Positions 9,732 to 20,940 of a stretch of DNA of 64,000 bases are shown piece by piece (the first letter of the stretch is position 1; every line of letters starts with the position of its first letter). A program made the position numbers and the translations under genes. Under the pieces are notes generated by a model. The model worked only from the letters and a program-made list of their open reading frames with translations, was not told the origin of the DNA and did not search any database. Source of the stretch: Boswellia sacra. Taxonomy: Eukaryota; Streptophyta; Magnoliopsida; Sapindales; Burseraceae. Location of the stretch: positions 744,001-808,000 of the forward strand of contig SNVD02004565.1 in the NCBI GenBank assembly GCA_013180625.2, read 5' to 3'.

Positions 9732-11798
9732 TCACCAAAAGTCCTTGCAAGAGCAAGATCCATTTTTGAAATGATGGAAACGGCTATTATCTCTCACAAC
9801 AATTTCGCGATTATAGATAACAGTTAGAAGTTTCGTTACAGAGTGGCAATCATTACAAACACGAAGGTTTTTCACAATGCGAATAGGGCTGCCAGATTTG
9901 ACATTAATGAGGCCAAAAGCTATGGCCAACCTCTCACTGTGATTTTCCAGTTCTGCTTCTTTCTCTTTCTCATCTTCAATGTTCAAAAGAACTTGAGTTG
10001 TGTCAGGAACATGTCCTGCAGATTTCAACCTGTCTCTCATCTCACTCAATTTGGAATATATCTCCTTTGTTTGGGGATGCGACTGATCACCCACAATAAA
10101 CTCATGAAGCACACCTCTATGTTCTATTGAACTGCATCCTGGGTCTTTTCTGAATCCCCTCTTCTTCATCGTTTCTCTTACCCTTGAAACCTTGTCCCAC
10201 TGACCAGCTGCAGCATATATATTGGAAAGGACAACATAGCATCCAATAGTCCCTGGAGCCTCCTCAATCAGACAATTAGCTGCGTATTCACCAATATCCT
10301 TGTTTCCATGGTTCCTAGCACCACTAAGTAAACTCATCCAAATTACCATGTTTGGTCTCATAGGCATACTCTCAATGATGCTTCTTGCCTCTTCAAGATA
10401 TCCAGTTCGACATAACATATCCACCAAACAACCATAGTGTTCAATCGTAGGTCGAATTCCATAGTCATTGATCATCATATCAAAATACCGGCGACCATCA
10501 TTAACCAAACCTGCATGACTACAAGCATTCAAAACCCCAATAAAGGTTATAGAGTGAGGCTTCATTCCATTACTACACATTTCTCGGAACAGTTCTAGAG
10601 CTTGTCCAGCCATACCATGCATTCCTAAGCCCACAATCATCGCAGTCCAATGTCCTACCTTCTTCTTGGATATTGCACGAAAAACTAGTAAAGCACTTCC
10701 GATACTTCCACACTTGGAATACATTTGTATCAACAATGTACCAAGCACACCATCTATCATAAAATCATTTTTAATGATATAAGAATGTATCCATCTTCCT
10801 TTACCAAGACTAGCTAATCCTGAAACTGCAGAGAGAGCACTAACTAATGTAGCATCGTTAGGCACAACGTCACAATTCGACATGGTCTCAAACAACTCTA
10901 AGGCTTCTGTAAACCTCCCATTTATCTCATAACCGGCTATCATTGAATTCCACGTGATTAAATCTCTCATTGGCATTTGATTAAACAAAACGCGTGCGGA
11001 GTCAAAATCTCCGGATTTCATGTACCCATTAATCATGGCATTCCACGAAACCAAGTTCCTGTTTGGCATCCTATCAAAAAGATCTCTAGCAATCTCAACT
11101 TTCCCACATCTCGAAAACCCATCAACCAAACAAGTCCAAGAAAACAAATCCCTCTCAGGCATTTCATCAAACAGCTTCATAGCACCGTCAACCTCTCCGC
11201 ATTTCGCATACCCATCAATCAACGTATTCCAGGAAACCAAATCCTTATCATCCATAATATCAAAAACTCTCCTGGCAGAATCAATCTCTCTACATTTAGC
11301 ATACATGCTAACCAAACTACTCAAAATAAACTTGTCCAAACCAAGCCCAAGTTTAAAAACCAACCCATGAATTTGCTTCCCTTCCTTGATAGCACCTAGC
11401 CTTGCACAACCCTTAACCACACAAGGGAGAGTAAAATTATCAGGCCAAAAAAGCGCATGAAGCATATCAGAAAACAAAGCTATAGCTTCATGGGATTGGT
11501 GGTTAAAAATGTAGCATTTGATGAGAAGATTGTAGAGAAGCAAAGTGTGGTTCTCAATGTGATCAAATATGGAGCGAGCATAGTGGAGGTTATTGATTTT
11601 GGGGTCTACGTAAAGTGAGAGAAGGGAAGAAGAGATGGTAGGGTGATAAATGAGGTTCGTTTTGAGAGAAAAAGCGTGGAGTTGTAAGGTTTCTTTGTGG
11701 GTTTTTGAAGCTTTGAGGAGAGTCAAGTGAAGTGGAGATGGTAAATATTGCTGGAGAGAATGGAATGGAGCATCTAGCAGCATCTGCATGGAGCTCAT
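9732..11798 (-). CDS. PLS-class pentatricopeptide repeat protein with E/E+ and DYW domains
   Basis: An intronless gene of 688 residues. The frame opens farther upstream with GTG, and the first ATG is at 11798. PPR repeats of the P-L-S type run from about residue 70 to 470 (VSWNTLIDGYAKCGEVDGA and similar units). E/E+ segments follow, then a C-terminal DYW domain of about 95 residues. The DYW domain keeps the cytidine-deaminase-like zinc site, HSE in NHSERLAIAFGL and CNDCH in LRVCNDCH, and ends HHFKNGSCSCKDFW, that is DFW rather than DYW. Family knowledge: such proteins act in mitochondria or plastids in site-specific C-to-U RNA editing. The organelle cannot be told from the N-terminus with confidence, and the editing site is unknown. 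The promoter side borders a long AT/AC/GC microsatellite. Confidence 0.93.
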   Translation of the reverse strand: MSSMQMLLDAPFHSLQQYLPSPLHLTLLKASKTHKETLQLHAFSLKTNLIYHPTISSSLLSLYVDPKINNLHYARSIFDHIENHTLLLYNLLIKCYIFNHQSHEAIALFSDMLHALFWPDNFTLPCVVKGCARLGAIKEGKQIHGLVFKLGLGLDKFILSSLVSMYAKCREIDSARRVFDIMDDKDLVSWNTLIDGYAKCGEVDGAMKLFDEMPERDLFSWTCLVDGFSRCGKVEIARDLFDRMPNRNLVSWNAMINGYMKSGDFDSARVLFNQMPMRDLITWNSMIAGYEINGRFTEALELFETMSNCDVVPNDATLVSALSAVSGLASLGKGRWIHSYIIKNDFMIDGVLGTLLIQMYSKCGSIGSALLVFRAISKKKVGHWTAMIVGLGMHGMAGQALELFREMCSNGMKPHSITFIGVLNACSHAGLVNDGRRYFDMMINDYGIRPTIEHYGCLVDMLCRTGYLEEARSIIESMPMRPNMVIWMSLLSGARNHGNKDIGEYAANCLIEEAPGTIGCYVVLSNIYAAAGQWDKVSRVRETMKKRGFRKDPGCSSIEHRGVLHEFIVGDQSHPQTKEIYSKLSEMRDRLKSAGHVPDTTQVLLNIEDEKEKEAELENHSERLAIAFGLINVKSGSPIRIVKNLRVCNDCHSVTKLLTVIYNREIVVRDNSRFHHFKNGSCSCKDFW

Positions 11799-11894
11799 GA
11801 CGCCCAGCACGAGAAGAATGCAAGGTTACAATTAACAAGTAAATTAACGGTTCGAAATGAACACATACATACATACATATAAATAAATAAATAA

Positions 11895-11895
<1 letters not shown>

Positions 11896-11930
<35 letters not shown>

Positions 11931-11938
11931 GCGCGCGT
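11896..11938. repeat. Compound (AT)n(AC)n(GC)n microsatellite
   Basis: An alternating pyrimidine-purine tract passes from AT repeats through AC repeats into GCGCGCG over about 43 bases. It starts about 100 bases upstream of the PPR start codon on the minus strand, so it sits in that gene's leader or core promoter. Confidence 0.95.
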
Positions 11939-11944
11939 AGTTAG

Positions 11945-12075
11945 GCAATATAAATAAGTAATCTTGAGTTAATCGTATCTTTTAAGTTTTTTTTTAATCA
12001 ATTACACCTCTCGGTGAAGCTAAAAATATGACTTGAAGATAATTTCATAAGTATAATTGTAATATATAATCGTTC
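11945..12075. repeat. Diverged copy of the second fold-back repeat family
   Basis: The stretch shares blocks with the element at 39541-39757: a CTTGAGTTAAT-like start, AATCAATTACACCT, and ATGACTTGAAGATAATTTCA followed by AATTGTAAT. Order and spacing are similar. It appears to be a worn copy, and its ends are not defined. Confidence 0.45.
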
Positions 12076-13800
12076 TTCTTCGTTAAAAATTGGGTCAAAA
12101 TTTATGGATATTTATTAATTATCTCACAAATAAATACAAATTCTTAATGCATTTTTATCCTTGAGACTATAATATTTATTATTTTATGTATTAATTAAAT
12201 ATCTATAGTAGATCCAATGTAAAATTGCAGTAATATAATAATTTATAATTTGTATTAAGAATTTGATGCTATAGATCCTTCTCCTACTACATATTTGCTC
12301 CATAATTTTGTCTCAGAATTATATATTGTTTCTTGATTTATGTACACCAGGTCCCAAACTTGAGGCTTCTTACGGTCATTCTTAAGGTTGACTTGTCTCG
12401 TAACTTAAAATGTCATGCACGTGATTTTTTTTTAAACTATGCAGCTGGTTTAATTGGAAACTCCTTCGTTTCAGCAGCTTGTAAGCTGCCTGGTTCAAGC
12501 ACTGGAAGAGATTTAAATCTCTTTACTGCTTCGTTATTCCACCGAACGGAAGCCAAATTGAGGGGAAAAGGGAGAAACCGAGAGAAAAAAAAAAAAAATA
12601 GTGGAAACTCTGGTGGCGAGGGTGTGTTTGTTTTTTAATTCAAATTCTATTTTTTGTATTATATATTTTTTAATATATTTTATATTCAGGAACAACTATA
12701 TATTATATTCAAATATATTATATTTAAAATTTAAAATAATTTAGAATAAATTATATATTTTTAAATTTAATTAAAAATAAAAATATAAAATCATAAAAAA
12801 CGAACGTATTTTAACGGTTTTTAAGTAATAAAATATTATTAAACTATTATAAAAAGTACAGTAAGTCAACGAATAATAAGATTTGTTCCGATTTTCGCTT
12901 TCTTAAAAACGTCCAAATCTTAGGAATACTGGGAGTTGGGCGGGTCGTGTCATTAAACCCCCACGGCAGTCTCCGAGAACGATTCACACCAATACAAGCA
13001 CACCATTACACCCAGGACGTGAAGGTATTAATATTGGAGGCGTGGCGTGATGTTGGCCAAGTTTGGTTAGTTGAAAGATAGCTTTTGCAAACACAATCAC
13101 CAACCAGCCGGCAATCTAGATTCTAAAGCCACGTCACGTAATATGACTGTGAGAGATACAAAGCTAGTAATATTATATGCTCAACCAGCAAAGGTGAGGA
13201 CTAAGGGCAGAGTTTGAGTTTTTCAAGAGGGCTATCAAATTGCTTCACTTCCAGAAAGTAGTTATGTCATTTCTACTGACCTTTGCTAGCCTATCCGATT
13301 AAACCAGACATTTGGTAATGAACAGAGACAAAATTAATACAATAGTTTGGAAATCTCAAGCCCTCAGAAGGTTTCAAGTTTAACTACCACTCCTGTGAGT
13401 TAACAGTTAACTGAAATTATCTCAAAAAAAAAAAAGTTGTTATTAGTATAAAATTAAATCTATTAAATGATTGAAACTAATCCCGGGAGGAGAGCAATAT
13501 ATATTTGTGTAGAAATTAATCATTATAGTTGATGTTTTCAAAATTGTATTTTTTTAAAAAGTATATTTACTAATTATTAATATATTTAAATTAATATCAA
13601 CGATATATTATTTTTATAATTTAATAAAATTTAAAATTAAACATATATTATTTTAAAATTTTAAAAATAAAAATTCAAAATATAGGAAAAAATATCAGCT
13701 ACAAGGTTCAAATTCAATATTAGGCATTAGCTTAAGCTAAAAAATCTCATAGTAACCCTAATACATCTAAAAATATTTATTAAACCTTTTGAGAGTAGCA
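12076..13800. other. Intergenic DNA between two PPR genes
   Basis: Divergent spacer between the minus-strand DYW PPR gene and the plus-strand P-class PPR gene. Most of it is very AT-rich. A less AT-rich part (about 12940-13150) has promoter-like character but no recognised gene. A frame at 12333-12638 is low complexity, ends in a lysine-rich run and matches nothing I know. Confidence 0.5.
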
Positions 13801-13894
13801 GTAGCCTGAAAGGTGCACATAACGAACCAGCATATTTGCCATTCCCTTTTCTCTGCTTTCTTCTTCCTACCTTTCCCTCCTCATAGCTACAGCT

Positions 13895-14065
13895 ATGGTT
13901 CATCAATGACCACGTTCACCGATTCAAAGAGTACCATCAACCCACCACTCAAACGTCCACAACCCCAATCATTTGCCTCATCAGAACCCATAAAAACACA
14001 TCTCGCATTTACATCTCATAAGAACAAAAGCAGAATAAGCAACAACACATGAACCCACATTTCTA
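13895..14065 (+). promoter_or_regulatory. Upstream open reading frames in the PPR leader
   Basis: Three upstream ATGs precede the main start at 14070. One at 13895 opens a 4-codon frame, one at 13906 a 48-codon frame ending at 14052, and one at 14049 a 5-codon frame. They would be in the 5' leader if transcription starts upstream of 13890, and could lower translation of the PPR protein. The leader itself is inferred. Confidence 0.4.
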
Positions 14066-14069
14066 AGCA

Positions 14070-16799
14070 ATGTTAAAGCTCCTTATCAGAAACCCATCTT
14101 CATTTCACCTCCAAAAGCTTCGTTTTCTATTGGGGCCTCTTCATATTCTCTTCTTTTCATCGAAACCCAGTTTTTATTTAACCAAAGACAAATCCCCATA
14201 CTTGGTTGCAAAGATTTGCGAAATTTTATCTAGTCTTCAATGGCAAAAGAACCCAGAACTCATTCACTTGGTTCCCAAGCTCAGACCTTACCACGTATCC
14301 CAAATCATCGACACCCACAAAAATGCGGATTCAGTTTTGCAGTTTTTTTATTGGGTCTCTAAGAGACCTTTTTACAAACATGATATGAGCTGTTTTGTTT
14401 CGATGTTGAATAGGCTTGTTCGCGATCAAAACTTCGCTCCAGCTGATCATGTGAGGATTCTGATGATTAAATCTTGTAGAGATGAGGGGGAGCTTATAAG
14501 GGTAATTGAGTTTTTGAATGAATTAAATGAAAATGCTGGTTTCGGGTTTACTTTGTATAGCTTTAATACTCTTTTGATTCAATTGAGCAAGTTTCATATG
14601 GTTAGTTTAGCTCAAAATGTGTATACCCAGATGATGAATAGTGGGATTAGGCCTAGTTTGTTGACATTTAATACTATAATCAATATATTGTGTAACAAAG
14701 GGAAGGTTAATGAGGCTGAGTTGATTTTTAGTAGGATATTTCAATATGATATGTGCCCAGACGTTTTTACCTATACTTCATTGATTTTAGGGCATTGTAG
14801 GAATCGTAATTTGGATAAAGGATTTGAGGTCTTTGATAGAATGCTGAAGGAGGGCTGTGATCCGAATTCAGGTACATATACAAATTTGATTAATGGGTTG
14901 TGCAATGTGGGGAGAATTAATGAGGGGCTTGACATGATAGAAGAAATGATTGAGAAAGGGATTTGGCCTACTGTCTATACTTATACTGTTCCAATAGCTT
15001 CGTTGTGTGAGGTTGGGCGTGTGAAGGATGCAATTGAGCTTCTGGGGAATATGAAAAAAAGGGGTTGTAATCCAAATGTGCAGACATATACAGCATTGAT
15101 TACTGGATTGGCTCAGATGGGCAATCTTGAAGTGGCAGTTGGGTTGTACCACAAAATGGTGAAGGATGGTTTAGTCCCAAATGCAGTTACGTACAATGCA
15201 TTGATAAATGAATTGTGTGAGGCTCAAAGATTTGGCAATGCTCTGAAGATTTTTTATTGGATGGAGGGACATGGTAAGTTGCTGAATACCAAAACATATA
15301 ATGCAATCATAAAGGGATTTTGCTTGTTGGGTGATATGGAGAAGGCAATGGTTCTTTATGATAGAATGATTAAAGCTGGTCCTTCTCCTACCGTGGTTAC
15401 ATATAACACTCTCATTGGTGGATACCTCAAAAGGGGGAATCTAAATAATGCTATGAGATTACTGGACATGATGAAGGAGAGTGGATGTGAACCAGATGAG
15501 TGGACTTATTCTGAACTAATTTCAGGGTTTTGCAAGGGTGGTAAGCTGGATTCAGCATCAGCTGTCTTCTCTGAAATGGTGGAAAGGGGTTTAAGTCCAA
15601 ATCAGGTGACTTATACTGCTCTCATTGATGGTCACTGTAAGGAGGGGAAGATTGACATTGCTTTGTCATTATTTGAGAGGATGGAGAAGAATGGTTGCTG
15701 TCCAAAAATTGAAACTTATAATGCCATTATAAATGGTTTGTCCAAAGATAACCAGCTTTCTAAAGCAGAGAAATTATGTACTAAGATGGCAGAGAAAGGT
15801 CTACTACCAAATGTCATTACCTATACATCTTTGATCGATGGGCTTTGTCGGAATGGTGGAACCAATCTTGCATTAAAGATTTTCTATGAAATGGAAAAGA
15901 GAAATTGCATTCCAAATCTATACACGTACAGTTCTCTTATTTATGGCTTATGTCTAGAGGGAAAGCCCGATGATGCAGAGAAGTTACTTGGAGAAATGGA
16001 GGGTAAAGGATTGGTTCCTGATCAGGTTACATTCACCTCATTAATCAATGGTTTTGTCATGCTTGGTAGGCTTGAACATGCATTCTTTCTTCTTCAGCAG
16101 ATGGTTGACATGGGGTGCAAACCCAACTACCGAACTTATGGTGTGTTGTTGAAAGGGTTGCAAAAGGAATCCCAATTGCTCACTGAAAGGGTTGTGGCCC
16201 AAAATGATGCTGTTTACAGTTGCAGCTCATATGATAGAGTTACTAATCTTGAATTGATGTGCAATCTCTTATCTAGAATGTCAGATTATGGATGTGAACC
16301 TACAGTTGATACATACAATACTTTAGTTTGTGGCCTGTGTAGAGAAGGAAAATCTTATGAGGCAGATCATTTGGTGGAAATTATGAAGGACAAAGGCTTG
16401 TCTCCTCACAAAGGGGTCTATTACTCACTATTAGTCGCTCATTGTAGAAATTTAGAAGTAGACTCTGCTTTGAAAATTTTTAACTTGATGGCAATTAGTG
16501 ATATGGAGCCTCGCTTATCTATTTACACAGCACTTATCTGTGCACTCTGCCAGACATGTCGCATAGAAGAAGCTCAGCATATTTTTGAAAGCATGCTTGA
16601 GAAACAACTCAACGCTAACGAGATTATATGGACAGTTTTGGTTGATGGGTTAATAAAGGAAGGGCTACCAGATCTTTGCCCAAAGTTTCTGCGCATAATG
16701 GAATCTAGAAATTGTAGTATCAATTTACAGACATATGTAGTCTTGGCCCGTGAACTATCCAAAGTAGATAAATCAATTGAAACTGATCATCTTGGCTAG
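14070..16799 (+). CDS. P-class pentatricopeptide repeat protein, 909 residues (At5g65560-like)
   Basis: One uninterrupted exon, as in most PPR genes. After a basic, Ser-rich N-terminus that looks like an organelle-targeting peptide (MLKLLIRNPSSFHLQKLRFL), the protein is a nearly continuous array of 35-residue P-type repeats from about residue 165 to 890. Typical units read like VVTYNTLIGGYLKRGNLNNA. There is no E, DYW or SMR domain at the end. The protein should bind organellar RNA in a sequence-specific way and act in processing, stability or translation; the target is unknown. Architecture and length resemble Arabidopsis At5g65560, but orthology is only a suggestion. A less regular segment around residues 705-730 (SQLLTERVVAQNDAVYSCSS) breaks the repeat spacing. 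The start is the first in-frame ATG. Confidence 0.92.
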   Translation: MLKLLIRNPSSFHLQKLRFLLGPLHILFFSSKPSFYLTKDKSPYLVAKICEILSSLQWQKNPELIHLVPKLRPYHVSQIIDTHKNADSVLQFFYWVSKRPFYKHDMSCFVSMLNRLVRDQNFAPADHVRILMIKSCRDEGELIRVIEFLNELNENAGFGFTLYSFNTLLIQLSKFHMVSLAQNVYTQMMNSGIRPSLLTFNTIINILCNKGKVNEAELIFSRIFQYDMCPDVFTYTSLILGHCRNRNLDKGFEVFDRMLKEGCDPNSGTYTNLINGLCNVGRINEGLDMIEEMIEKGIWPTVYTYTVPIASLCEVGRVKDAIELLGNMKKRGCNPNVQTYTALITGLAQMGNLEVAVGLYHKMVKDGLVPNAVTYNALINELCEAQRFGNALKIFYWMEGHGKLLNTKTYNAIIKGFCLLGDMEKAMVLYDRMIKAGPSPTVVTYNTLIGGYLKRGNLNNAMRLLDMMKESGCEPDEWTYSELISGFCKGGKLDSASAVFSEMVERGLSPNQVTYTALIDGHCKEGKIDIALSLFERMEKNGCCPKIETYNAIINGLSKDNQLSKAEKLCTKMAEKGLLPNVITYTSLIDGLCRNGGTNLALKIFYEMEKRNCIPNLYTYSSLIYGLCLEGKPDDAEKLLGEMEGKGLVPDQVTFTSLINGFVMLGRLEHAFFLLQQMVDMGCKPNYRTYGVLLKGLQKESQLLTERVVAQNDAVYSCSSYDRVTNLELMCNLLSRMSDYGCEPTVDTYNTLVCGLCREGKSYEADHLVEIMKDKGLSPHKGVYYSLLVAHCRNLEVDSALKIFNLMAISDMEPRLSIYTALICALCQTCRIEEAQHIFESMLEKQLNANEIIWTVLVDGLIKEGLPDLCPKFLRIMESRNCSINLQTYVVLARELSKVDKSIETDHLG

Positions 16800-19700
16800 C
16801 AGGTTGAGTAGAGTTTCCTTCATCATTACCAGGACACAAAATGTGGTGTTGTTGTTTTTGAAGAAAGGTGTATCTGTAAAGTATGCCTTAGTAATACACG
16901 GACCATGATGTCAAATTTTCTGCTGGCAACGGCAATGTGCATATAAATTTTGGGGCTGTCATTATCTTACAGCTCCATCATTGAATAAATGGTAAGCAGA
17001 TGATGCTCCTTACTTTTGTAATTTTTTTTTTTTAATCTGCTTTCCCATCTGATAGCCATTTTTCTTCCATTATTGCTTCAGAAAAAGCTATTCTTGTCTT
17101 TCCTAAATCTGACGTTGGAGTACTTAAAGATGCTAACATGGATAAGCTTTGGAAATACTATATGAAGCTGATAACATTCAGGTAAAAGAATTGCAGAGCT
17201 TGGTGATGTGAATTTTTTGGTAAATATGGGCATATAGTTGCATGAAGTTTAAATTTTGTTTTGAATTGTGTAATTTTATTTTTATTTTTGTTACTTAGTT
17301 TTATTTGGGTACTTTTTTTTTTTTCTTAATTTGTTTTTGTTAGTGTCACAGAGTTTATTTATCATGAGTTGTTTGCACAAAAGTTCTTGAGAGCTCAATA
17401 AGTTTTGGAATTTTGATTGGTCTCATAGTAATAGTCTAGCTAATGCTCTTTGGCAATAAGACAGCTCATTGTAATTGGTATAATCTAATGGTTCTATTTG
17501 GGTAACTTTGATGATGTTAAAGATATATGCAGTGGTTTATTTGGGAAGGAACTGTACTATAGAAAATAAGAAAATTAAGAAAGGCAAGTGTGATTCCTTT
17601 ATGCACAAGAAGCATATGATTATATTCTAGAAATATCTTGATTTATTGTGAAAGTTCTTGAATAAGTTGAATATTTGTTGCGTCATTAGTTAATTTTTGG
17701 GTTATATAAACTAAAGTGCGGAACCAAATAAAACTTAGCATCATACAGAAATTGTATGAATGAATTGGATGGTATTTCCAAATAATGTATTCAGGAAATC
17801 TAGGAATTGAAGAATATAAGTTCATTTTTCATTTTATGTGGAACTCATCTCAACTACTGATCTTGGACTGAAATTGCCTCTATTTTCCATTCTCAGAAAT
17901 CCTTATGCTAGTAATCTTCTTGAAGGACGGAATTGGAGTGGGAGAAATGATTGGGATATCTTTTTAAAGTTATTGACACCTGAATATATGAGGTCTGGAA
18001 AGTAGGAACTTCGTATAAGAATCATGCATGAAAAGCATGTTCCATACATTAGAAATATTTTTCCCTTTCTAATAGAGTAGACTTGTACTATTGCAAACTG
18101 AAATTTAAACCATAGAGTAAGACAAGGGGAACCAACCTTGAGGGGCAGGAGTTGAGAATCACTCTTTTGAGGTTTAAGGATCTAGTTGGTGTTCCAACTC
18201 TATTGAGGGAATAATTAAGTAATAACCATTTAATTTAGATATAAGAAAAAGAAATAAATTTATATCGTAGCACACTACATCTGAATTTTTATTTCTCTCA
18301 TTTGGTAAAATTCATAGTACTTTAAGGCATGTCGAGTTGTAATTCCAAATTGTGCAAAATGCTTGGTATGAATTACACTGCTAGTGGCGTATCATAGACA
18401 AAGGTGCTAAAGTTAGCTAACCATACCGCATCTTTCCTCTTTAGCATAACCACCACCCCTACTCCCATTACACCATTGTGTTTCCCGCTTCCACCACCGC
18501 CACCATTTCATCTTTATTTAACATGCTTTGTTCTTTATTTTTTTTGCAGGATTTACTGTAACAACTATGATGTTGCCAAGTGATAGCTTTCAGTTGTTTC
18601 TAGTAACAGTTATAGAAGGATATGAAGGTACACGCAACGTGACACCAAAACAAGTCATTTGTACTTGTATACCTTAAAATGTCATTCTTTATTTTTTTTA
18701 TTACAACAAATAATAAAATTTATATATAAAAATTTCTCACACCATTGACGATGGATTGGTTCTGAATATAGCAGCCATAACCATATTGTTAATTACTAAA
18801 AAGAAATAATATTCTGGTTTACTATTATTTGATAGTTGGAAGCCATTGCTTTATCTTTTGCATCATGCGCATTGGTACCTCCATGGCAAACAACTTATGA
18901 TTTTCATCCTATTAGATCTTTTTTTTTTTTTTAATTGTTTCTAAAAGTGAATCTTTCTTACAATGGCTGCTATAGCTTGCGTGTACATTACTATCAAATA
19001 CGATTGCAGTTAAAAGCATGGATCACATGTCGTTCCCCAAAGGCTGCAGAAATAATAAGTTTGCAAAACAACAAAACAATTGATATGGTAAATCTTGACA
19101 TTTTTTAGTTCTTTAAGCGCTGGCATAGGTAAGCGTCCATGTCTGTGAACTGAAGCTTGTTAGAGTGTCTGTTGCTAGATCCTCTGTTAGCCCTGCCATG
19201 AGCGAAATCTAAAGAAGAAATATGCTTCCATAAATAAATAAAATTTTCACTGGTAGAGTAGGATAGAGCTTTTAGCATTAGATGCAAGAGCAGAGGCCGA
19301 TAGAACAAAACGGACTACTGAACGGTGGATGTGAATTGCCCACGGGCTAAAAGCAACAGTTGGCTGGGGTAAATTAAACTGGATAATGGTGTTTGGTATT
19401 TGCTGTCGAAGACCAAGTCACAACATCAGCAACGATACAACCAAGCACATTGCAAGAGATTGCCTTGGCGTGTTCTGATTTTTAGTACTTTCTTTGGAGC
19501 AGGATTGGGGTTTTCTTGGACTATTGCATTGGACCTGGCACTACCAGGTGTACGCATATCATTGTTTGCTGGGCATTAAAATAGACATATTCATAACATC
19601 AGTATAATAATCCAAAAAATGATGGTAGTGGTGTCACACTTGCTTAATCTATGACTAAAAAATAGAATGTAACAACTAACAGTTGCTCTTAACTTTCCTT

Positions 19701-20440
19701 TTATTATAACATAATGTATCTAGAAAGTGCTGTTACATGCCCTATTATGCATATAGTTATCACTATAGAACTGCTTCTAGTGTTTTAAATAAGCTTTTCT
19801 TACAAACACACCTTAAAAACATGGGAACTTTGGGGTCGCGTGGTAGTGTTCGATTTGTAATTGTAAATGGTAGAAAACTGATGGATGAGAGTGTATCTGG
19901 ACCCATCAGGTTAAGACCAGAGTGAAAAGACTGCACAATTACAGACCAAAAGATGTCACATTTTGGTGGGCTTCTTCTCTTTCTTCTATGAGAAGATGGT
20001 CTACTACTCAGAAAACCATAAAGCTCCAAAAATATTCCTTCTGATCCTTGTCTATTTCCCAGCGCCCACCTCCCTAAACTCCACCAAAATGAAAAGAATC
20101 GAACAACTGAGTTGAAACCAGATATAAGAAATAATATCCCCTTCAAACTCACCATATAAAATGTAACATAGACGAAACCGACATTGCATTACCTAACCAT
20201 TTTATTCTCTTCAAAGAGTTGTTCCAAATGCTAGTCTCCATCCTCAATTTGGACTCTTGCTTCCATCCTTTTCCTCCCTTAAAAAGTCCTTTTGCCTACA
20301 CATCCACCAACCCAACCCTCTCTACTCTAGCTTTCAAACTCTTCTTCTTGGATAATCATGCACAGCAGCCGATTCTCAATTATATTGCATCACCCTAAAT
20401 CAATAACAAAACTTAAAAAATTTCCATAACTTAATCTCCA
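16800..20440. other. 3' flank of PPR gene and intergenic DNA
   Basis: The first few hundred bases are probably 3' UTR (AATAAA at about 16984). Beyond that I see no protein frame with recognisable content. Splice-like borders exist, and a spliced non-coding 3' end cannot be excluded. A 130-codon minus-strand frame at 19763-20155 is noted as unsupported. Confidence 0.45.
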
Positions 20441-20455
20441 ACAGTTGACAACTAC

Positions 20456-20470
20456 CTACTATAAATACAT
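20456..20470 (+). promoter_or_regulatory. TATA box of the small EAR-motif gene
   Basis: CTACTATAAATACATT is a good plant TATA box. It lies about 90 bases before the ATG at 20548, leaving room for a leader of about 60 bases. No introns are needed between them. Confidence 0.65.
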
Positions 20471-20547
20471 TCATGTAGCCCCTCAAGGCCAACCAACCAA
20501 CCATACCTCAAAAACCTACCAAATATTAGGCTCTTTATTCCTCATAA

Positions 20548-20940
20548 ATGGGTAGGCAGAGTAGTGATTCCACCATGGTCAGCACCTCCATCGCCCTTTT
20601 GCAAGAAAGATTTAGACAGCTTGAAAGAGTAAGGGAAAAGAGAGAGGAGAAAGAGCTGCTAAAACTGTTTGCTGAGTCTGATCGTGCAGCTCCATCCATG
20701 CATCATGAGGGTAACAATAACAGGTTGTCTCTCCAGCCTGAGATGAATAATCCTCACAGACCATCTCCTCAAGACTCTTCACTCTCTCTAGGACTAAACT
20801 CTCAGGGCAAGCATGCCGCTGATTTTCGAGCACAGACAATCCCTGCAGCCTCCTCAAACTTATGGCCTAGCAGCGCAACCAGTCCAAGCACATCAAGAAA
20901 GTTTGATAATTCTGATGTGGATACCTCTCTTCATCTGTAG
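20548..20940 (+). CDS. Small plant protein with EAR-like LxLxL motif and short coiled coil
   Basis: A single-exon gene of 130 residues. Residues 13-42 form a charged amphipathic helix likely to coil (LLQERFRQLERVREKREEKE). The middle is Ser/Pro/Asn-rich and disordered. LSLGL at residues 79-83 fits the LxLxL consensus of the EAR transcriptional repression motif, and the protein ends DVDTSLHL, a second Leu-rich terminus. I know of similar unnamed plant proteins that begin MGRQSS and end in DTSLHL, but no assigned function. By family logic it could be a nuclear adaptor recruiting TOPLESS-type co-repressors; that is inference. There is no DNA-binding domain, signal peptide or membrane segment. 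A TATA box stands about 90 bases upstream, supporting a real gene and this start. Confidence 0.8.
   Translation: MGRQSSDSTMVSTSIALLQERFRQLERVREKREEKELLKLFAESDRAAPSMHHEGNNNRLSLQPEMNNPHRPSPQDSSLSLGLNSQGKHAADFRAQTIPAASSNLWPSSATSPSTSRKFDNSDVDTSLHL

Noticed and set aside
12333..12638. 101-codon frame ending in a lysine-rich run
   Set aside because: Low-complexity tail from an A-run, no homology recognised.
19763..20155. 130-codon minus-strand frame starting with ATG
   Set aside because: It has a hydrophobic start and a basic patch but matches no family I recognise, and its upstream DNA is the leader region of the plus-strand EAR gene. Left out for lack of support, though a search would be worthwhile.
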